From NCBI RefSeq assembly GCF_023520895.1, contig NZ_CP026029.1, positions 930,001 to 994,000 of the forward strand: a stretch of 64,000 nt of DNA, read 5' to 3'. The position numbers were made by a program, and so were the translations under genes. The notes under the pieces were generated by a model. It saw only the letters and a list, made by a program, of their open reading frames with translations, did not search any database and was not told where the DNA came from. Source of the DNA: Paenibacillus sp. PK3_47. Lineage in GTDB: Bacteria > Bacillota > Bacilli > Paenibacillales > Paenibacillaceae. Positions 16,591 to 27,526 of this stretch are shown here, piece after piece. Every line of letters begins with the position of its first letter. The first letter of the stretch is position 1.

Positions 16591-16758
16591 TTAAGGCAAA
16601 AAACGCACACCGTAACGGCCCTTGCGCGACCGGTAAATTTCCACAAAACGCGGATCATGATACCCGTAAATCCAGCCGTCCTGCTCCAGCCGTTTGGCCA
16701 GACAGCCGGCTTGAAATCTTGTCCTGAACAGCTTCGCGAAGTAAATCCAGTTCATCAT
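16591..16758 (-). CDS. Small hypothetical protein (55 aa)
   Basis: ATG 16758 follows AAGGAGCAGAGGGG, a strong site; an upstream in-frame extension has none. The basic product starts MMNWIYFAKLFRTRFQ and contains RLEQDGWIYGYHDPRF. No family recognised. It lies just beyond the pyr terminator and has its own start signals. Confidence 0.6.
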   Translation of the reverse strand: MMNWIYFAKLFRTRFQAGCLAKRLEQDGWIYGYHDPRFVEIYRSRKGRYGVRFLP

Positions 16759-16869
16759 ACCCCTCTGCTCCTTTTCGCAAAATATGATCTCCTGCTCTGA
16801 ATTTAGCATGCCCAACTTGGAGAAGCTGACTCCTGCCGGAAGTCCTTCGGAGATATTGCCAGCTGCGCC

Positions 16870-16898
16870 AAAAAGCCCCCGCTTCTTAAGCGGGGGCT
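16870..16898 (-). terminator. Terminator of the pyr operon
   Basis: Perfect 11-bp stem AGCCCCCGCTT/AAGCGGGGGCT, 3-nt loop, followed by TTTTTGG on the minus strand 18 nt after the pyrE stop. Confidence 0.95.
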
Positions 16899-16915
16899 CC
16901 TATCCTTCACTTCGT

Positions 16916-17557
16916 TTAAACGCCAAACGCAGCCGGATCTTTACGCCAGGATTGCAGCAGCTCGACATCGGTCTCGGCAATGGTGCCTTGAGCCAGTGCC
17001 ACATCAATTAATGTACTGTAGTTGGAGAGGCTTTGCAGCGGTACGCCTGCTGTGGCGAATGCTTCAGCCGCACGGTCCAGCTCATAGCTGAAAATAGCCA
17101 GTACAGCCAGCACCTCGCCGCCGGCTTCCTGAACGGCTTGTGCAGCCTTTATGGAGCTGCCGCCGGTGGAGATCAGATCCTCGATCACGATGACCTTCTG
17201 GCCGGGAGTGATGATCCCTTCGATCTGGTTCTGCTTGCCGTGTCCCTTGGCTTTGTCGCGGATATAAGCCATCGGCAGGTTCAGCTTGTCTGCTACCCAC
17301 GCAGCATGCGGAATGCCGGCAGTTGCCGTCCCGGCAATAACTTCAGCATCCGGATAGCTGGCCTTAACCAGCTCCGCAAAGCCGCTGGCGATGTACCCCC
17401 GAACCACCGGAAAAGACAGGGTCAGACGGTTATCGCAATAGATCGGCGATTTGATGCCGGAAGTCCAGGTAAAAGGGTCCTGCGGCCGCAGTGCAACTGC
17501 TCCGATCTCCAGCAGATATTTAGCAACCTGTTCACTTGGATTGGATAAAGTACTCAT
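16916..17557 (-). CDS. pyrE: Orotate phosphoribosyltransferase
   Basis: 213 residues. The PRPP-binding loop [15 protein letters not shown] (122-136) and the catalytic-loop lysines ([11 protein letters not shown], about 100-110) are intact. It converts orotate and PRPP to OMP, the fifth step of UMP synthesis. The start codon overlaps the pyrF stop (ATGA), so the two are coupled. It is the last gene of the operon and is followed by the terminator. Confidence 0.97.
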   Translation of the reverse strand: MSTLSNPSEQVAKYLLEIGAVALRPQDPFTWTSGIKSPIYCDNRLTLSFPVVRGYIASGFAELVKASYPDAEVIAGTATAGIPHAAWVADKLNLPMAYIRDKAKGHGKQNQIEGIITPGQKVIVIEDLISTGGSSIKAAQAVQEAGGEVLAVLAIFSYELDRAAEAFATAGVPLQSLSNYSTLIDVALAQGTIAETDVELLQSWRKDPAAFGV

Positions 17558-18360
17558 GCTTGTATCATCTCCTCAATTATATTCAGTGCTGCCTGACGCG
17601 GGTCCGGTGCAGCTGTAATCGGCCGGCCCACTACGAGGTAGTGGCTTCCCTGACGGATAGCTTGTCCAGGTGTCATTACCCGGGACTGGTCATCCATTGA
17701 GGAACCGGCCGGACGGATACCTGGAGTAATCGTGCGGAATGCAGGACCGCAGGCGGCTGCAATAGCTGCAGACTCCTGGGGTGAAGCTACCACGCCATGG
17801 AGGCCGGAATCAGCCGCCAGCTTGGCGTAGCGCACTACTGTATCCGCTACAGAGCCAGTGATGCCAATCTCCTCGTTCATCACGTCCTGACTGGTGCTGG
17901 TCAGCTGTGTGACTGCGATAATAAGCGGCATATGCAGCGCAGGATGCAGGCTGACGGCTTTGGCTGCCCCGTCCAGCGCCGCTGCCATCATGGCAGAGCC
18001 GCCGGAGGCATGCACGTTGAACATGTCAACGCCAAGCATCGTCAGGCTTTCGGCCCCGCCGCGGACCGTGTTAGGAATATCATGCATTTTGACGTCAACG
18101 AATACAGAATAACCGCGTTCCTTCAGCTCTTTGACGAATGCAGGACCTGCAGCGTAGAACAGCTGCATTCCCACCTTCATATAGCACGGTATGCCTTCCA
18201 GCTTCCCGATCAGTTCTCTTGCTTTATCCACGTCAGGATAATCAAGGGCGATCATCAGCCGTCCCGCCATCTCATTACGCTTCTCGATCAGTCCAATATT
18301 GTCGTGCTCCGGCAGCTGCGGCTTTCCCTGTTCCAGCTGCTGTTCCTCACCTTGTACCAT
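17554..18360 (-). CDS. pyrF: Orotidine-5'-phosphate decarboxylase
   Basis: 268 residues from ATG 18360. The catalytic [10 protein letters not shown] motif (D-x-K-x-x-D), the LDYPDV start of the barrel and the phosphate-binding GIRPAG are present. It decarboxylates OMP to UMP. The start was chosen for TAGGAG 8 nt upstream, which adds a ~30-residue Gln/Glu-rich N-terminus not usual in PyrF; ATG 18270 would give a normal 238 residues but has only a weak GAGAAG site. Overlaps pyrE by 4 nt. Confidence 0.94.
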   Translation of the reverse strand: MVQGEEQQLEQGKPQLPEHDNIGLIEKRNEMAGRLMIALDYPDVDKARELIGKLEGIPCYMKVGMQLFYAAGPAFVKELKERGYSVFVDVKMHDIPNTVRGGAESLTMLGVDMFNVHASGGSAMMAAALDGAAKAVSLHPALHMPLIIAVTQLTSTSQDVMNEEIGITGSVADTVVRYAKLAADSGLHGVVASPQESAAIAAACGPAFRTITPGIRPAGSSMDDQSRVMTPGQAIRQGSHYLVVGRPITAAPDPRQAALNIIEEMIQA

Positions 18361-18463
18361 TTCATCCGCTCCTAACCTGTGCAGCTGACCGCACAGCATA
18401 ATCTGCATCTATGTGTTATAAAGTCTGCTCCGACTACGGATTGTATGCCCCGGGCACAGCGGA

Positions 18464-18488
18464 ACGGTCTGCGCATAACGCAAACCGT
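18464..18488 (-). other. Hairpin in the carB-pyrF gap
   Basis: A 10-bp stem with one mismatch (ACGGTTTGCG/CGCAGACCGT, minus strand) and a 5-nt loop lies in the 158-bp gap between carB and pyrF. There is no T-run, so it is not a classical terminator; it may affect mRNA processing. Confidence 0.4.
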
Positions 18489-18518
18489 CCCTGTACACCG
18501 TGCAAAAAAACTCTTATG

Positions 18519-21500
18519 TTATTGGCCGACGAAAGCCGGCATGGACTGTGAAGAGAAGTTGATGGTCTGCAGCATTCTCAGCAGTGCCGTTACGGTATCA
18601 AGGGAAGTCATACACACAACCCCGTTCTCTACCGCTTCCCGGCGGATGCGGAATCCGTCGCGCTCAGGTGTTTTGCCTTTAGTTAAGGTATTGAAGACAA
18701 AGTTAGCCTGGCCTCCGCGAATCAGATCAAGAATCGTCGGCTCGCCTTCATCCAGCTTGTTGACATTCATCACGTTCAGGCCCGCTTGCTCAAGAGCTTG
18801 CGCCGTACCGCCTGTAGCGATGATTTTGTAGCCCATTGCATGGAAGCCTTTCATCAGCTCAACAGCTTCTGCTTTATCTTTATCCGCTACAGTGACAATG
18901 ATGGCTCCTGATGCCGGAATCTTCATTCCGGCGCCGATCAGGCCTTTGTACAAGGCTTTGGCGTACAGCTTGTCGCGGCCCATCACTTCCCCGGTTGATT
19001 TCATTTCAGGTCCCAGGGTAGGCTCAACTCTGCGCAGCTTGGCAAAAGAGAACACCGGAACTTTTACCGATACATAGTCGCTTTCAGGCCACAGTCCTTC
19101 TGTATAACCTTCCTCAGCCAGCTTGCTGCCGAGAATGACTTTGGTCGCCAGGTTAGCCATTGGAATGCCTGTCACCTTGCTCAGGAAAGGAACGGTGCGC
19201 GAGGAGCGCGGATTGACTTCGATGACATAAACTTCATTCTGGTAGATAACAAACTGGATGTTGACCAGTCCGATTGTTTTCAGTTCTTTGGCGATTTTGA
19301 TGGTGATTTCGGCAATCTTCGCTTTCAGACCCTCATCCAGATACTGCGGCGGGTATACGGCGATGGAGTCACCGGAGTGAACGCCTGCGCGCTCCACATG
19401 CTCCATGATTCCCGGAATCACTACTGTTTCACCGTCACAGATGGCATCGACTTCAACCTCTTTGCCCAGCATGTAACGGTCGATCAGCACCGGATGCTCC
19501 GGATTGATTTTGACGGCTTCCACCATGTAGCTCATGAGTTCGGCATCGTTATAGACAATCTCCATCGCCCGGCCGCCCAGTACATAAGAAGGACGCACAA
19601 GCACCGGATATCCCAGCGATTGTGCAGTTTCTACAGCCTGATCCACATTGGTTACCGTCTTGCCTTTCGGTTGAGCGATATCGAGACGGGCCAGCAGTGC
19701 TTCGAATTTCTTGCGGTTCTCGGCTTCGTCGATGCTGTCCAGGCTGGTGCCCAGAATGTTGACTCCGGCAGCCGCCAGAGGAGCAGCAAGGTTAATGGCT
19801 GTCTGTCCTCCGAACTGGACGATAACTCCAATCGGATTCTCCTGGGCAATTACGTTCATGACATCTTCAAAGAACAAAGGCTCAAAGTACAGCCGGTCGG
19901 ATGTATTAAAATCTGTCGACACCGTTTCAGGGTTGTTGTTGATAATTACAGCCTCATAACCTGCATTCTGGATCGCCCAGACCGCATGCACTGTGGAGTA
20001 ATCAAATTCAATCCCTTGGCCGATCCGGATCGGTCCGGAGCCCAGCACGACGACTTTTTGCTTATCTGACGAGGTTACTTCATTTTCGGTCTCGTAGGTC
20101 GAATAGTAGTAAGGTGTTGTGGCCTCGAACTCTGCTGCGCAGGTATCTACCATCTTGAAGACCGGAGTAAGTCCCTGCTGCAGGCGCAGTGCGCGTACAT
20201 CCGCTTCCTTCGTCTGTGCTCCGCCCGGACGTCCCTCGGCACGGATCTCAGCGATCGCACGGTCTGTAAAGCCTTTCCGTTTCGCTTGATACAGCGTCTC
20301 AGCACTCAAGGTCTCTTCGCTTCTCAGCACATCCTCAAAGTTCACCAGACCTTCCAGCTTGGACAGGAACCACCAGTCTACCTTAGTAATGTCCTGGATG
20401 TCCTGCAGGCCGTACCCGCGGCGGAACGCTTCGGCAATCAGGAAGAGACGTTCATCGTCCGCTTTGGCCAGACGGGTGCGCAGCACGCTGTCTTCAAGCA
20501 GCTCGGCTCCCGGCAGGCGGAAGCGGTGTACACCGATCTCCAGGGAACGGACAGCTTTATGAATCGACTCTTCAAAGGTACGGCCAATCGCCATAACCTC
20601 ACCGGTGGCTTTCATCTGGGTGCCCAGCTTGCGGTTCGCCGAAGTGAACTTGTCGAATGGCCAGCGCGGGATTTTGCTCACAATATAATCGAGTGTTGGC
20701 TCAAAGCAGGCATAAGTCTGGCCGGTAACCGGGTTGACGATTTCGTCGAGGGTATAACCCAGGGCGATTTTGGCTGCCATCTTGGCAATCGGGTAACCGG
20801 TCGCTTTGGAGGCCAGGGCCGAGGAGCGGCTTACACGCGGATTGACTTCAATAACATAATATTGATAGCTGTGCGGATCCAGCGCGAACTGTACGTTACA
20901 GCCGCCTTCGATATTCAGCGCACGGATAATTTTCAGCGAAGCACTGCGCAGCATCTGGTACTCACGGTCAGACAGCGTCTGGCTCGGTGCTACTACGATA
21001 CTGTCGCCCGTATGGACGCCAACCGGATCAAAGTTCTCCATGTTGCAGACTACGATACAGTTGTCGTTCGCATCACGCATGACTTCATATTCGACTTCCT
21101 TCATGCCGGCGATGCTTTTCTCCACCAGACACTGGCCGATCGGGCTGTAGCGGATCCCGGCTTTTACCGTTTCGCGCAGCTCTTCTTCCGTGTCACAGAT
21201 TCCGCCGCCTGTACCTCCAAGAGTGTAAGCAGGGCGGACGATCAGCGGGAAGCCGATTTCTTTGGCAAAATCCATCGCTTCTTCCACTGTAGTAATAATC
21301 GTGCTCTCCGGAACCGGCTGCTCCAGCTCGCGCATCAGTTCACGGAACAAGTCGCGGTCTTCGGCTTTTTCGATGGACTCAAGCTGTGTACCGAGCAGCT
21401 TCACGTTCTCTGCCTGCAGTACGCCTGCACGGGCCAGCTCCACAGCCATGTTCAGACCGGTCTGGCCGCCGAGCGTCGGCAGCAAACCGTCCGGACGTTC

Positions 21501-21740
21501 CTGGCGGATAATGCCGGTCACGAAATCCAGGGTAATCGGTTCGATGTATACTTTGTCAGCCATATTTGTATCTGTCATGATGGTGGCCGGATTGCTGTTG
21601 ATCAGCACAACCTCTACACCTTCCTCTTTCAGCGCCTGGCAGGCCTGGGTTCCGGCATAGTCGAATTCAGCGGCCTGGCCGATGACAATCGGACCGGAGC
21701 CGATGACGAGAATTTTTTTGAGTTTATTGTTCTTTGGCAT
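18519..21740 (-). CDS. carB: Carbamoyl-phosphate synthase, large subunit
   Basis: 1073 residues, the normal full length. Two ATP-grasp halves are visible (first from [17 protein letters not shown]; second from [15 protein letters not shown]), each with an INxNP motif, and a C-terminal MGS-like allosteric domain (about 935-1060, [15 protein letters not shown]). It makes carbamoyl phosphate from bicarbonate, ammonia and two ATP with CarA. It begins 1 nt after carA stops. Being in a PyrR-controlled operon, it is the pyrimidine-dedicated enzyme (PyrAB). Confidence 0.98.
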   Translation of the reverse strand: MPKNNKLKKILVIGSGPIVIGQAAEFDYAGTQACQALKEEGVEVVLINSNPATIMTDTNMADKVYIEPITLDFVTGIIRQERPDGLLPTLGGQTGLNMAVELARAGVLQAENVKLLGTQLESIEKAEDRDLFRELMRELEQPVPESTIITTVEEAMDFAKEIGFPLIVRPAYTLGGTGGGICDTEEELRETVKAGIRYSPIGQCLVEKSIAGMKEVEYEVMRDANDNCIVVCNMENFDPVGVHTGDSIVVAPSQTLSDREYQMLRSASLKIIRALNIEGGCNVQFALDPHSYQYYVIEVNPRVSRSSALASKATGYPIAKMAAKIALGYTLDEIVNPVTGQTYACFEPTLDYIVSKIPRWPFDKFTSANRKLGTQMKATGEVMAIGRTFEESIHKAVRSLEIGVHRFRLPGAELLEDSVLRTRLAKADDERLFLIAEAFRRGYGLQDIQDITKVDWWFLSKLEGLVNFEDVLRSEETLSAETLYQAKRKGFTDRAIAEIRAEGRPGGAQTKEADVRALRLQQGLTPVFKMVDTCAAEFEATTPYYYSTYETENEVTSSDKQKVVVLGSGPIRIGQGIEFDYSTVHAVWAIQNAGYEAVIINNNPETVSTDFNTSDRLYFEPLFFEDVMNVIAQENPIGVIVQFGGQTAINLAAPLAAAGVNILGTSLDSIDEAENRKKFEALLARLDIAQPKGKTVTNVDQAVETAQSLGYPVLVRPSYVLGGRAMEIVYNDAELMSYMVEAVKINPEHPVLIDRYMLGKEVEVDAICDGETVVIPGIMEHVERAGVHSGDSIAVYPPQYLDEGLKAKIAEITIKIAKELKTIGLVNIQFVIYQNEVYVIEVNPRSSRTVPFLSKVTGIPMANLATKVILGSKLAEEGYTEGLWPESDYVSVKVPVFSFAKLRRVEPTLGPEMKSTGEVMGRDKLYAKALYKGLIGAGMKIPASGAIIVTVADKDKAEAVELMKGFHAMGYKIIATGGTAQALEQAGLNVMNVNKLDEGEPTILDLIRGGQANFVFNTLTKGKTPERDGFRIRREAVENGVVCMTSLDTVTALLRMLQTINFSSQSMPAFVGQ

Positions 21741-21741
21741 G

Positions 21742-22920
21742 TTATAGAGCTCCTTTCACGGCTTCAAGCTTCGCAGTAGGTTTGGGTGCCGTGATTCTGG
21801 CATTGGCAGCAAGCTGGGCCTGGCGTGAGCCGGCAGGCAGCTTTGCCTTGTGTTCCGCAATCATCTGCAGGAAACGGTCGAACAAATAGCTGCTGTCATG
21901 CGGTCCCGGCGCAGCTTCCGGATGGTACTGCACCGAAAATGCAGGATAATGCTTATGCTTCAGACCTTCGATGGTCTTATCGTTATTGTTGATATGGGTT
22001 ACTTCAAGCTCTGTACTCTTCACAGATTCCTCATTGACGGTGTAGCCATGGTTCTGCGAAGTAATGAAGCAGCGTCCGCTCTCCAGCTCCTTCACAGGAT
22101 GGTTGCCGCCGCGGTGGCCGAATTTCAGCTTCTCTGTATCTGCTCCGCAAGCCAGCGCGAACAGCTGATGTCCAAGGCAGATGCCGAAGATCGGATATTC
22201 ACCGAGCAGCTCGGAAATCGTATTTACAGCATAAGGCACGTCTTTCGGGTCCCCCGGACCGTTGGACAGCTGTATGCCGTCCGGGTTCAGCCGGCGGATC
22301 TCATCTGCTGTCACATCGTGCGGTACAACCACTACATCACAGCCGCGGCTGTTCAGCTCGCGCAGGATACCGGTCTTCGCGCCGTAATCGACGAGCACGA
22401 TCCGCTCTTTGGTTCCTGGACTGCTGTAGGTTTTGGTTGTGGATGTGCGGGCTACCTGATTGCGCAGCTCCTCAATGGTAGTGTCGCCCATCATTTCCAT
22501 AAGCTCTTCTACACGTTTATTGGAAGTGGTCAGGATGGCCTTCATCGTTCCGTAGTGGCGGATAATGCGGGTCAGCATCCGTGTATCGATCTCACTGATT
22601 CCCGGAATGCCGTACTCCTTCAGCAGGTCATCCACACTGTACTCTGCGCGCCAGTTGCTTGGAACTTCCTCATGCCGGCGGACGACAAAGCCATGTACAA
22701 AAGGACGCACGGATTCAAAGTCATCACGGGTGATGCCGTAGTTTCCGATCAGCGGATACGTCATCGTAACGATCTGCCCGCAGTATGAAGGGTCCGACAG
22801 CACCTCCTGATATCCTGTAATCCCTGTGTTAAACACAACCTCACCTGTCATTTCGCCCTCAGCGCCAAAAGCGGTGCCTGTGAATAATGTTCCGTCCTGT
22901 AGCAGCAATCTCGCCTGCAT
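21742..22920 (-). CDS. carA: Carbamoyl-phosphate synthase, small (glutaminase) subunit
   Basis: 392 residues. The N-terminal CPSase domain is followed by a class I glutamine amidotransferase domain with GICLGHQLF (nucleophile C248) and the YHPEA His/Glu pair. It supplies ammonia to CarB through a channel. It lies in the order pyrC-carA-carB typical of Firmicutes. The pyrC stop is about 67 nt upstream. Confidence 0.98.
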   Translation of the reverse strand: MQARLLLQDGTLFTGTAFGAEGEMTGEVVFNTGITGYQEVLSDPSYCGQIVTMTYPLIGNYGITRDDFESVRPFVHGFVVRRHEEVPSNWRAEYSVDDLLKEYGIPGISEIDTRMLTRIIRHYGTMKAILTTSNKRVEELMEMMGDTTIEELRNQVARTSTTKTYSSPGTKERIVLVDYGAKTGILRELNSRGCDVVVVPHDVTADEIRRLNPDGIQLSNGPGDPKDVPYAVNTISELLGEYPIFGICLGHQLFALACGADTEKLKFGHRGGNHPVKELESGRCFITSQNHGYTVNEESVKSTELEVTHINNNDKTIEGLKHKHYPAFSVQYHPEAAPGPHDSSYLFDRFLQMIAEHKAKLPAGSRQAQLAANARITAPKPTAKLEAVKGAL

Positions 22921-22987
22921 TACCTTCCACTCCTTCTTGTTTCTGTAGTCTGATTCCTATGTCTTTTATCCCGGAAGTCCCGGGCTT

Positions 22988-24268
22988 TTACTGTTCATTC
23001 CATACGTTCTTGCCGTCAACCCAAGTCATAACCGGCCAGCCCTTAAGCTTCCATCCGCCAAAAGGAGTATTGCGCCCTTTGCTGGCAAATGTCTTCGGGT
23101 CCACTTCCTTTTCCTGCGACAGATCAATCAGTGTTAAGTCGGCAGGCGCTCCTACCGCCATACTGCCGGTATTGAGCCGGAACACGCGGGCCGGGTCAGC
23201 CGTCATCCGCTGCACCAGCAGCGACAAATCCCATTTACCTGTTTCTACAAAAGCTGTGTACAGCAGCGGGAAGGCCGTCTCAAAGCCGACGATACCAAAC
23301 GGTGCCAGCTGCATGCCCTTAGCTTTCTCTTCTTCACTATGCGGTGCATGGTCCGTTACGATGATGTCGATCGTGCCGTCCAGCAGACCTTCGATGCAGG
23401 CTTCCACGTCGCGGCGGGAGCGCAGCGGCGGGTTCATTTTCCAGTTGGCGTCCATGCCCGGAATATCTTCTTCCGAGAGGAGCAGGTGATGCGGACAAAC
23501 CTCTGCAGTAACCTTGATGCCGATTTGTTTGGCCTGGCGGATCAGCCGCACAGATTGCTCTGTGCTGACATGACACACATGGTAGTGTACGCCTGTCGCT
23601 TCCGCGAGCAGAATGTCCCGGCCCACGTGGATGGCTTCCGACTCGTTCGGGATTCCCTTGAGACCATGCTTGGTGGCAAAGGTACCTTCATTCACCGCAC
23701 AGCCTTCAACCAGTGAATCATCCTCGCAGTGAGCGATCACCGGCATATCCAGGCCGGCCGCCAGCTTCATGGCATCCTTCATCATTTGGGCGGTCTGTAC
23801 GCCTACGCCGTCGTCAGTAAATCCGATCGCTCCGGCTTCTTTTAGCGCGGCAAAATCGGTCAGCTCACGTCCCAGCTCGTTCTTCGTAATGGCTGCGTAG
23901 GGCAGTACTTTGACCAGTCCGGCTTCGCGCGCTTTATCTTTTACAAATTGTACGATTTCAGGAGTGTCCGTTACCGGGCGGGTGTTAGGCATACAGGCGA
24001 TTGTGGTGAATCCGCCTTTGGCAGCCGAACGCGCTCCCGTCTCCACAGTCTCCTTATGTTCGAACCCCGGCTCGCGCAGATGGACATGCATATCGATCAG
24101 TCCCGGAATGAGCAGCTTGCCTTCGGCTTCTATAACTTCTTCTGTTCCGTCCACCGTTTCAAGTTCACTCGTGATGGCCGAGATAACACCGTCCTGAATG
24201 ACAATATGTTTACGTTCCAGCTGGCCGTCTGTGCCGAGCACGCTAGCGTTTTTGATAATCACTGTCAT
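22988..24268 (-). CDS. pyrC: Dihydroorotase (class I)
   Basis: 426 residues from ATG 24268, placed by AAAAGGAG 5 nt upstream; an 11-residue upstream extension has no site. Metal ligands are visible in DMHVHLREPG (H61, H63), HCED, and TDHAPHSEEEKA (Asp/His). It cyclises carbamoyl-aspartate to dihydroorotate, a zinc-dependent cytoplasmic step. There is no PyrX-like degenerate partner in the operon. Confidence 0.97.
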   Translation of the reverse strand: MTVIIKNASVLGTDGQLERKHIVIQDGVISAITSELETVDGTEEVIEAEGKLLIPGLIDMHVHLREPGFEHKETVETGARSAAKGGFTTIACMPNTRPVTDTPEIVQFVKDKAREAGLVKVLPYAAITKNELGRELTDFAALKEAGAIGFTDDGVGVQTAQMMKDAMKLAAGLDMPVIAHCEDDSLVEGCAVNEGTFATKHGLKGIPNESEAIHVGRDILLAEATGVHYHVCHVSTEQSVRLIRQAKQIGIKVTAEVCPHHLLLSEEDIPGMDANWKMNPPLRSRRDVEACIEGLLDGTIDIIVTDHAPHSEEEKAKGMQLAPFGIVGFETAFPLLYTAFVETGKWDLSLLVQRMTADPARVFRLNTGSMAVGAPADLTLIDLSQEKEVDPKTFASKGRNTPFGGWKLKGWPVMTWVDGKNVWNEQ

Positions 24269-24370
24269 GTCTCTCCTTTTGCCTACAGGCCGCAGCCGCA
24301 AGCTTCGTAGTTATTATATAATAAAAATTCATGTTTGTGTATAAATATTAATCTTTTTTATGTCAGGTTT

Positions 24371-25279
24371 TTAGGACAGCGCCCGCTCGATCACGGCCAT
24401 GCGTACCGGCACCCCGTTAGCCATTTGCGGGAAAATCCTGGACTGGCTGCTCTCCACTACCGCATCGTCGATTTCCACATTCCGGTTCACCGGTGCAGGG
24501 TGCATAATGATTGTCTTTTTATCCAGCTTGGCTGCCCGCTCTTCTGTAAGCCCGAACTGCTTCCGGTACTCTTCTGCAGACTGCAGAATCCCTGAGGCAT
24601 GCCGCTCCAGCTGCACTCTCAGCATCATGACCACATCTGCTTTCAGCGCCTCGGCAATGGTCACATACGGAGCGTAGGCAGCAAGCTCGGGGGCTTTCAT
24701 ATTTTCCGGAGCGCAGAACTGCACTTTGGCACCCATTTTGGTCAGCGCCCAGAGGTTCGAGCGTGCTACGCGGCTGTGCATAATGTCCCCGATAATTGAT
24801 ACGGTAAGACCCTTCAGCCCACCAAAATGTTTGTTCATCGTATACAGATCCAGCAGCGCCTGTGTCGGATGTTCATTGTTGCCGTCTCCGGCATTGATCA
24901 GCGGGATGGATACTTTCTCCGCCAGCTGCTGCAGTACACCCGCAGGCTTCAAACGCACAACTCCGGCATCGATCCCCATGGACTCCAGAGTCCGTACAGT
25001 GTCGTAGATCGACTCGCCTTTTTCTACACTGGAAGCTGCAGCCGTAAAATTCAGCACCTGAACCCCTAAGCGCTTCTCGGCCATTTCAAAGGAAAACCGG
25101 GTGCGTGTGCTGTTCTCAAAAAACATGTTGGCAACAAATCGCGATCTCAGAACCGGTGTAAGTTTCTCCTGCTGATTGTCCCAGTAAGCTGTTCTGTTCA
25201 AAAGCTGGCTGATCTCCGTACGGTCCAGTTCTTTTATCCCCAGCAGACTGCGTTCCTTCACCTTGGTTGCCGTCATCAT
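24371..25279 (-). CDS. pyrB: Aspartate carbamoyltransferase, catalytic chain
   Basis: 302 residues. The carbamoyl-phosphate loop FENSTRTRFSFE (54-65) and HPTQALLDL are intact, as is HPAPVNRN near the C-terminus. It condenses carbamoyl phosphate with aspartate. No pyrI regulatory chain is present, as expected for Bacillales. GGGAGG precedes the start, 3 nt after the pyrR stop. A short AT-rich gap (24302-24370) separates it from pyrC. Confidence 0.97.
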   Translation of the reverse strand: MMTATKVKERSLLGIKELDRTEISQLLNRTAYWDNQQEKLTPVLRSRFVANMFFENSTRTRFSFEMAEKRLGVQVLNFTAAASSVEKGESIYDTVRTLESMGIDAGVVRLKPAGVLQQLAEKVSIPLINAGDGNNEHPTQALLDLYTMNKHFGGLKGLTVSIIGDIMHSRVARSNLWALTKMGAKVQFCAPENMKAPELAAYAPYVTIAEALKADVVMMLRVQLERHASGILQSAEEYRKQFGLTEERAAKLDKKTIIMHPAPVNRNVEIDDAVVESSQSRIFPQMANGVPVRMAVIERALS

Positions 25280-25281
25280 TG

Positions 25282-26098
<817 letters not shown>

Positions 26099-26127
26099 AT
26101 TATGACAGATGTTGTGGCGGGTGTCAA
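26099..26127 (-). promoter_or_regulatory. Sigma-A promoter of the pyr operon
   Basis: TTGACA (26127-26122), 17-bp spacer, CATAAT (26104-26099) on the minus strand. Predicted start about 26091, giving a leader of about 230 nt before pyrR. Confidence 0.9.
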
Positions 26128-26166
26128 ACCGGAAAAATTTTCTTGGCGGATGAGGAGGGTAAGGGC

Positions 26167-26326
26167 TTGTTAGGTGATGTTCGCTGCTGCGGTGATTTTG
26201 GACTTCCGGCCGCTGTTGTCTCCAGATTTATCTGAATTAGTCCGCATCGCGGAATAAATCCGGAGACAAAGGCGGACGCTATCGCTCCTACAGTTCCAAA
26301 ATCCCCTCCGCGCTTCCACCTAACAA
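26167..26326. repeat. 160-bp long imperfect palindrome (MITE-like or large hairpin element)
   Basis: Terminal inverted repeats TTGTTAGGTG (26167-26176) and CACCTAACAA (26317-26326) are exact. Inside them GATTTTGGA pairs with TTCCAAAATC, and TTGTCTCCAGATTTAT pairs with ATAAATCCGGAGACAA with one mismatch around a ~22-nt loop. No ORF and no clear target duplication is seen. The nested symmetry suggests a dispersed palindromic repeat or a very long RNA hairpin. Confidence 0.7.
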
Positions 26327-26433
26327 TGAAACTTCCCCCAGTTTGAGGAGTGGGTAGTAAGAGACTTAACGCTGCAAGGCAGAGCGTTGCGTTTCATATG
26401 GTTGACTAGTGTCCTTGGCGTATGCTCACCAAT

Positions 26434-26622
26434 CTAGCGGGAAATTCCCCACTTCATTCTTCAGCAAACAACGAAAATTCAATATTAGCTGGAAAACCTC
26501 CATTTAATTATCCCAAAATCCTTCACTGAGGAGTGTTTGGGCCGAAATAGGTGGAGGAATTCCCACTACTTACCGCTAATCACACGAAATAATGAAATTA
26601 CATGGAGAAAATCCATTTAGAT
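26434..26622. repeat. Four-unit palindrome array, copy A
   Basis: Imperfect 22-28 bp palindromes at 26434-26454, 26483-26508, 26545-26572 and 26595-26622, of the form TAG-n-GGA...TCC-n-CTA (for example TAGCGGGAAATTCCCCACTT). Centres are spaced about 52, 62 and 50 bp. A diverged copy with the same spacing and related inter-unit sequence lies at 44623-44816. Confidence 0.7.
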
Positions 26623-26758
26623 GGTAGGCATCCGCCTAACAGACATCAGCGGCAAAAAACGCCGGCTCAACTCATACAACCCATTAATGGCCAAGAATAA
26701 AGCACACCTTATAACAACGTGTAACCTGTTTACCAGATAGGGCCGGCAGTTGAAGTCC

Positions 26759-27400
26759 TTATAGGTTGCGCCGAACAGGATGCCGAATTATAGTTTTCAG
26801 CCTCGCCGGCTCTGTTTTTCGCGGATCGGAGAGGTAGATCTCATGATGATGCCTGATCTCTGACAGATCGCAGAACAGCCCCTGTTCGGATATATAACTA
26901 TTCATTTTGGCAACCGTTGCCGGTTCGTCGTCATAGCTGCCTATATGCATACACTGCACGCATAATCCCTCCGTAAATACAGCCAGTCTGGCCTTGGATA
27001 CATTAAGCAGCGGCTTCTTACGGCTCACCGTTTCAACGGCAGCAGCAAAAACCTTTGCGTCCACAAAATCCGGCTGACGGATCATGGCCTTCCAGCAGAA
27101 TGAGTCTTTCTTGCTCAGGTCTACCCCCTGAATACCTTTCTGCCACCATAATCCTTCCAGCGGAGAGACTACATAGTCGAAAAATCCCTGTGGCGCGGGA
27201 CCACTTCTGGGAGACATTTTGATCGCATAGGACAAAGCGTACAGCGCTTCCACCGCCTGATAGTACTCCCCCTCCGTATCATTTGGATTCCCTTGTCCGT
27301 CCAGCTGAATAAAGGTCATTGCAGGCACATCGATTACACCGGGAATATTTTTGGGCTGATACAGTTCTTTCTCTGTTTTTTTAAAATCGATCTTCACCAC
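26759..27400 (-). CDS. GyrI-like small-molecule-binding domain protein
   Basis: 213 residues, GTG start behind AAGGGGGG (a second GTG follows directly and is equally possible). Segments such as MTFIQLDGQGNPND, the WW-containing middle and MHIGSYDDEPATV are those of stand-alone GyrI-like proteins (SOUL/GyrI fold) in Bacillales. These bind hydrophobic small molecules, and some hydrolyse xenobiotics. There is no DNA-binding domain. Ligand unknown. Confidence 0.85.
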   Translation of the reverse strand: MVKIDFKKTEKELYQPKNIPGVIDVPAMTFIQLDGQGNPNDTEGEYYQAVEALYALSYAIKMSPRSGPAPQGFFDYVVSPLEGLWWQKGIQGVDLSKKDSFCWKAMIRQPDFVDAKVFAAAVETVSRKKPLLNVSKARLAVFTEGLCVQCMHIGSYDDEPATVAKMNSYISEQGLFCDLSEIRHHHEIYLSDPRKTEPARLKTIIRHPVRRNL

Positions 27401-27526
27401 AGGCCCCCCTTTTATTAAATGTACAGTAACAGTTTAGCAATCTGAAATGGACAGCTGTATGTCATATTATCTGTGTAGCGGGAAATTTTCTTTCTGCTCT
27501 GCTATGATAAAACCGGAGGCGACTAG

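Larger units (their letters stand above)
26128..26758. other. Gene-free region with two kinds of palindromic repeat
   Basis: About 630 bp with no credible ORF between the pyr promoter and the GyrI-like gene. It holds the 160-bp palindrome at 26167-26326 and the four-unit array at 26434-26622, described separately. The last ~130 bp show nothing more. Confidence 0.7.

Noticed and set aside
20286..21779. 497-codon plus-strand ORF
   Set aside because: It is antisense to carB, which is intact; the frame is open only because of codon bias.
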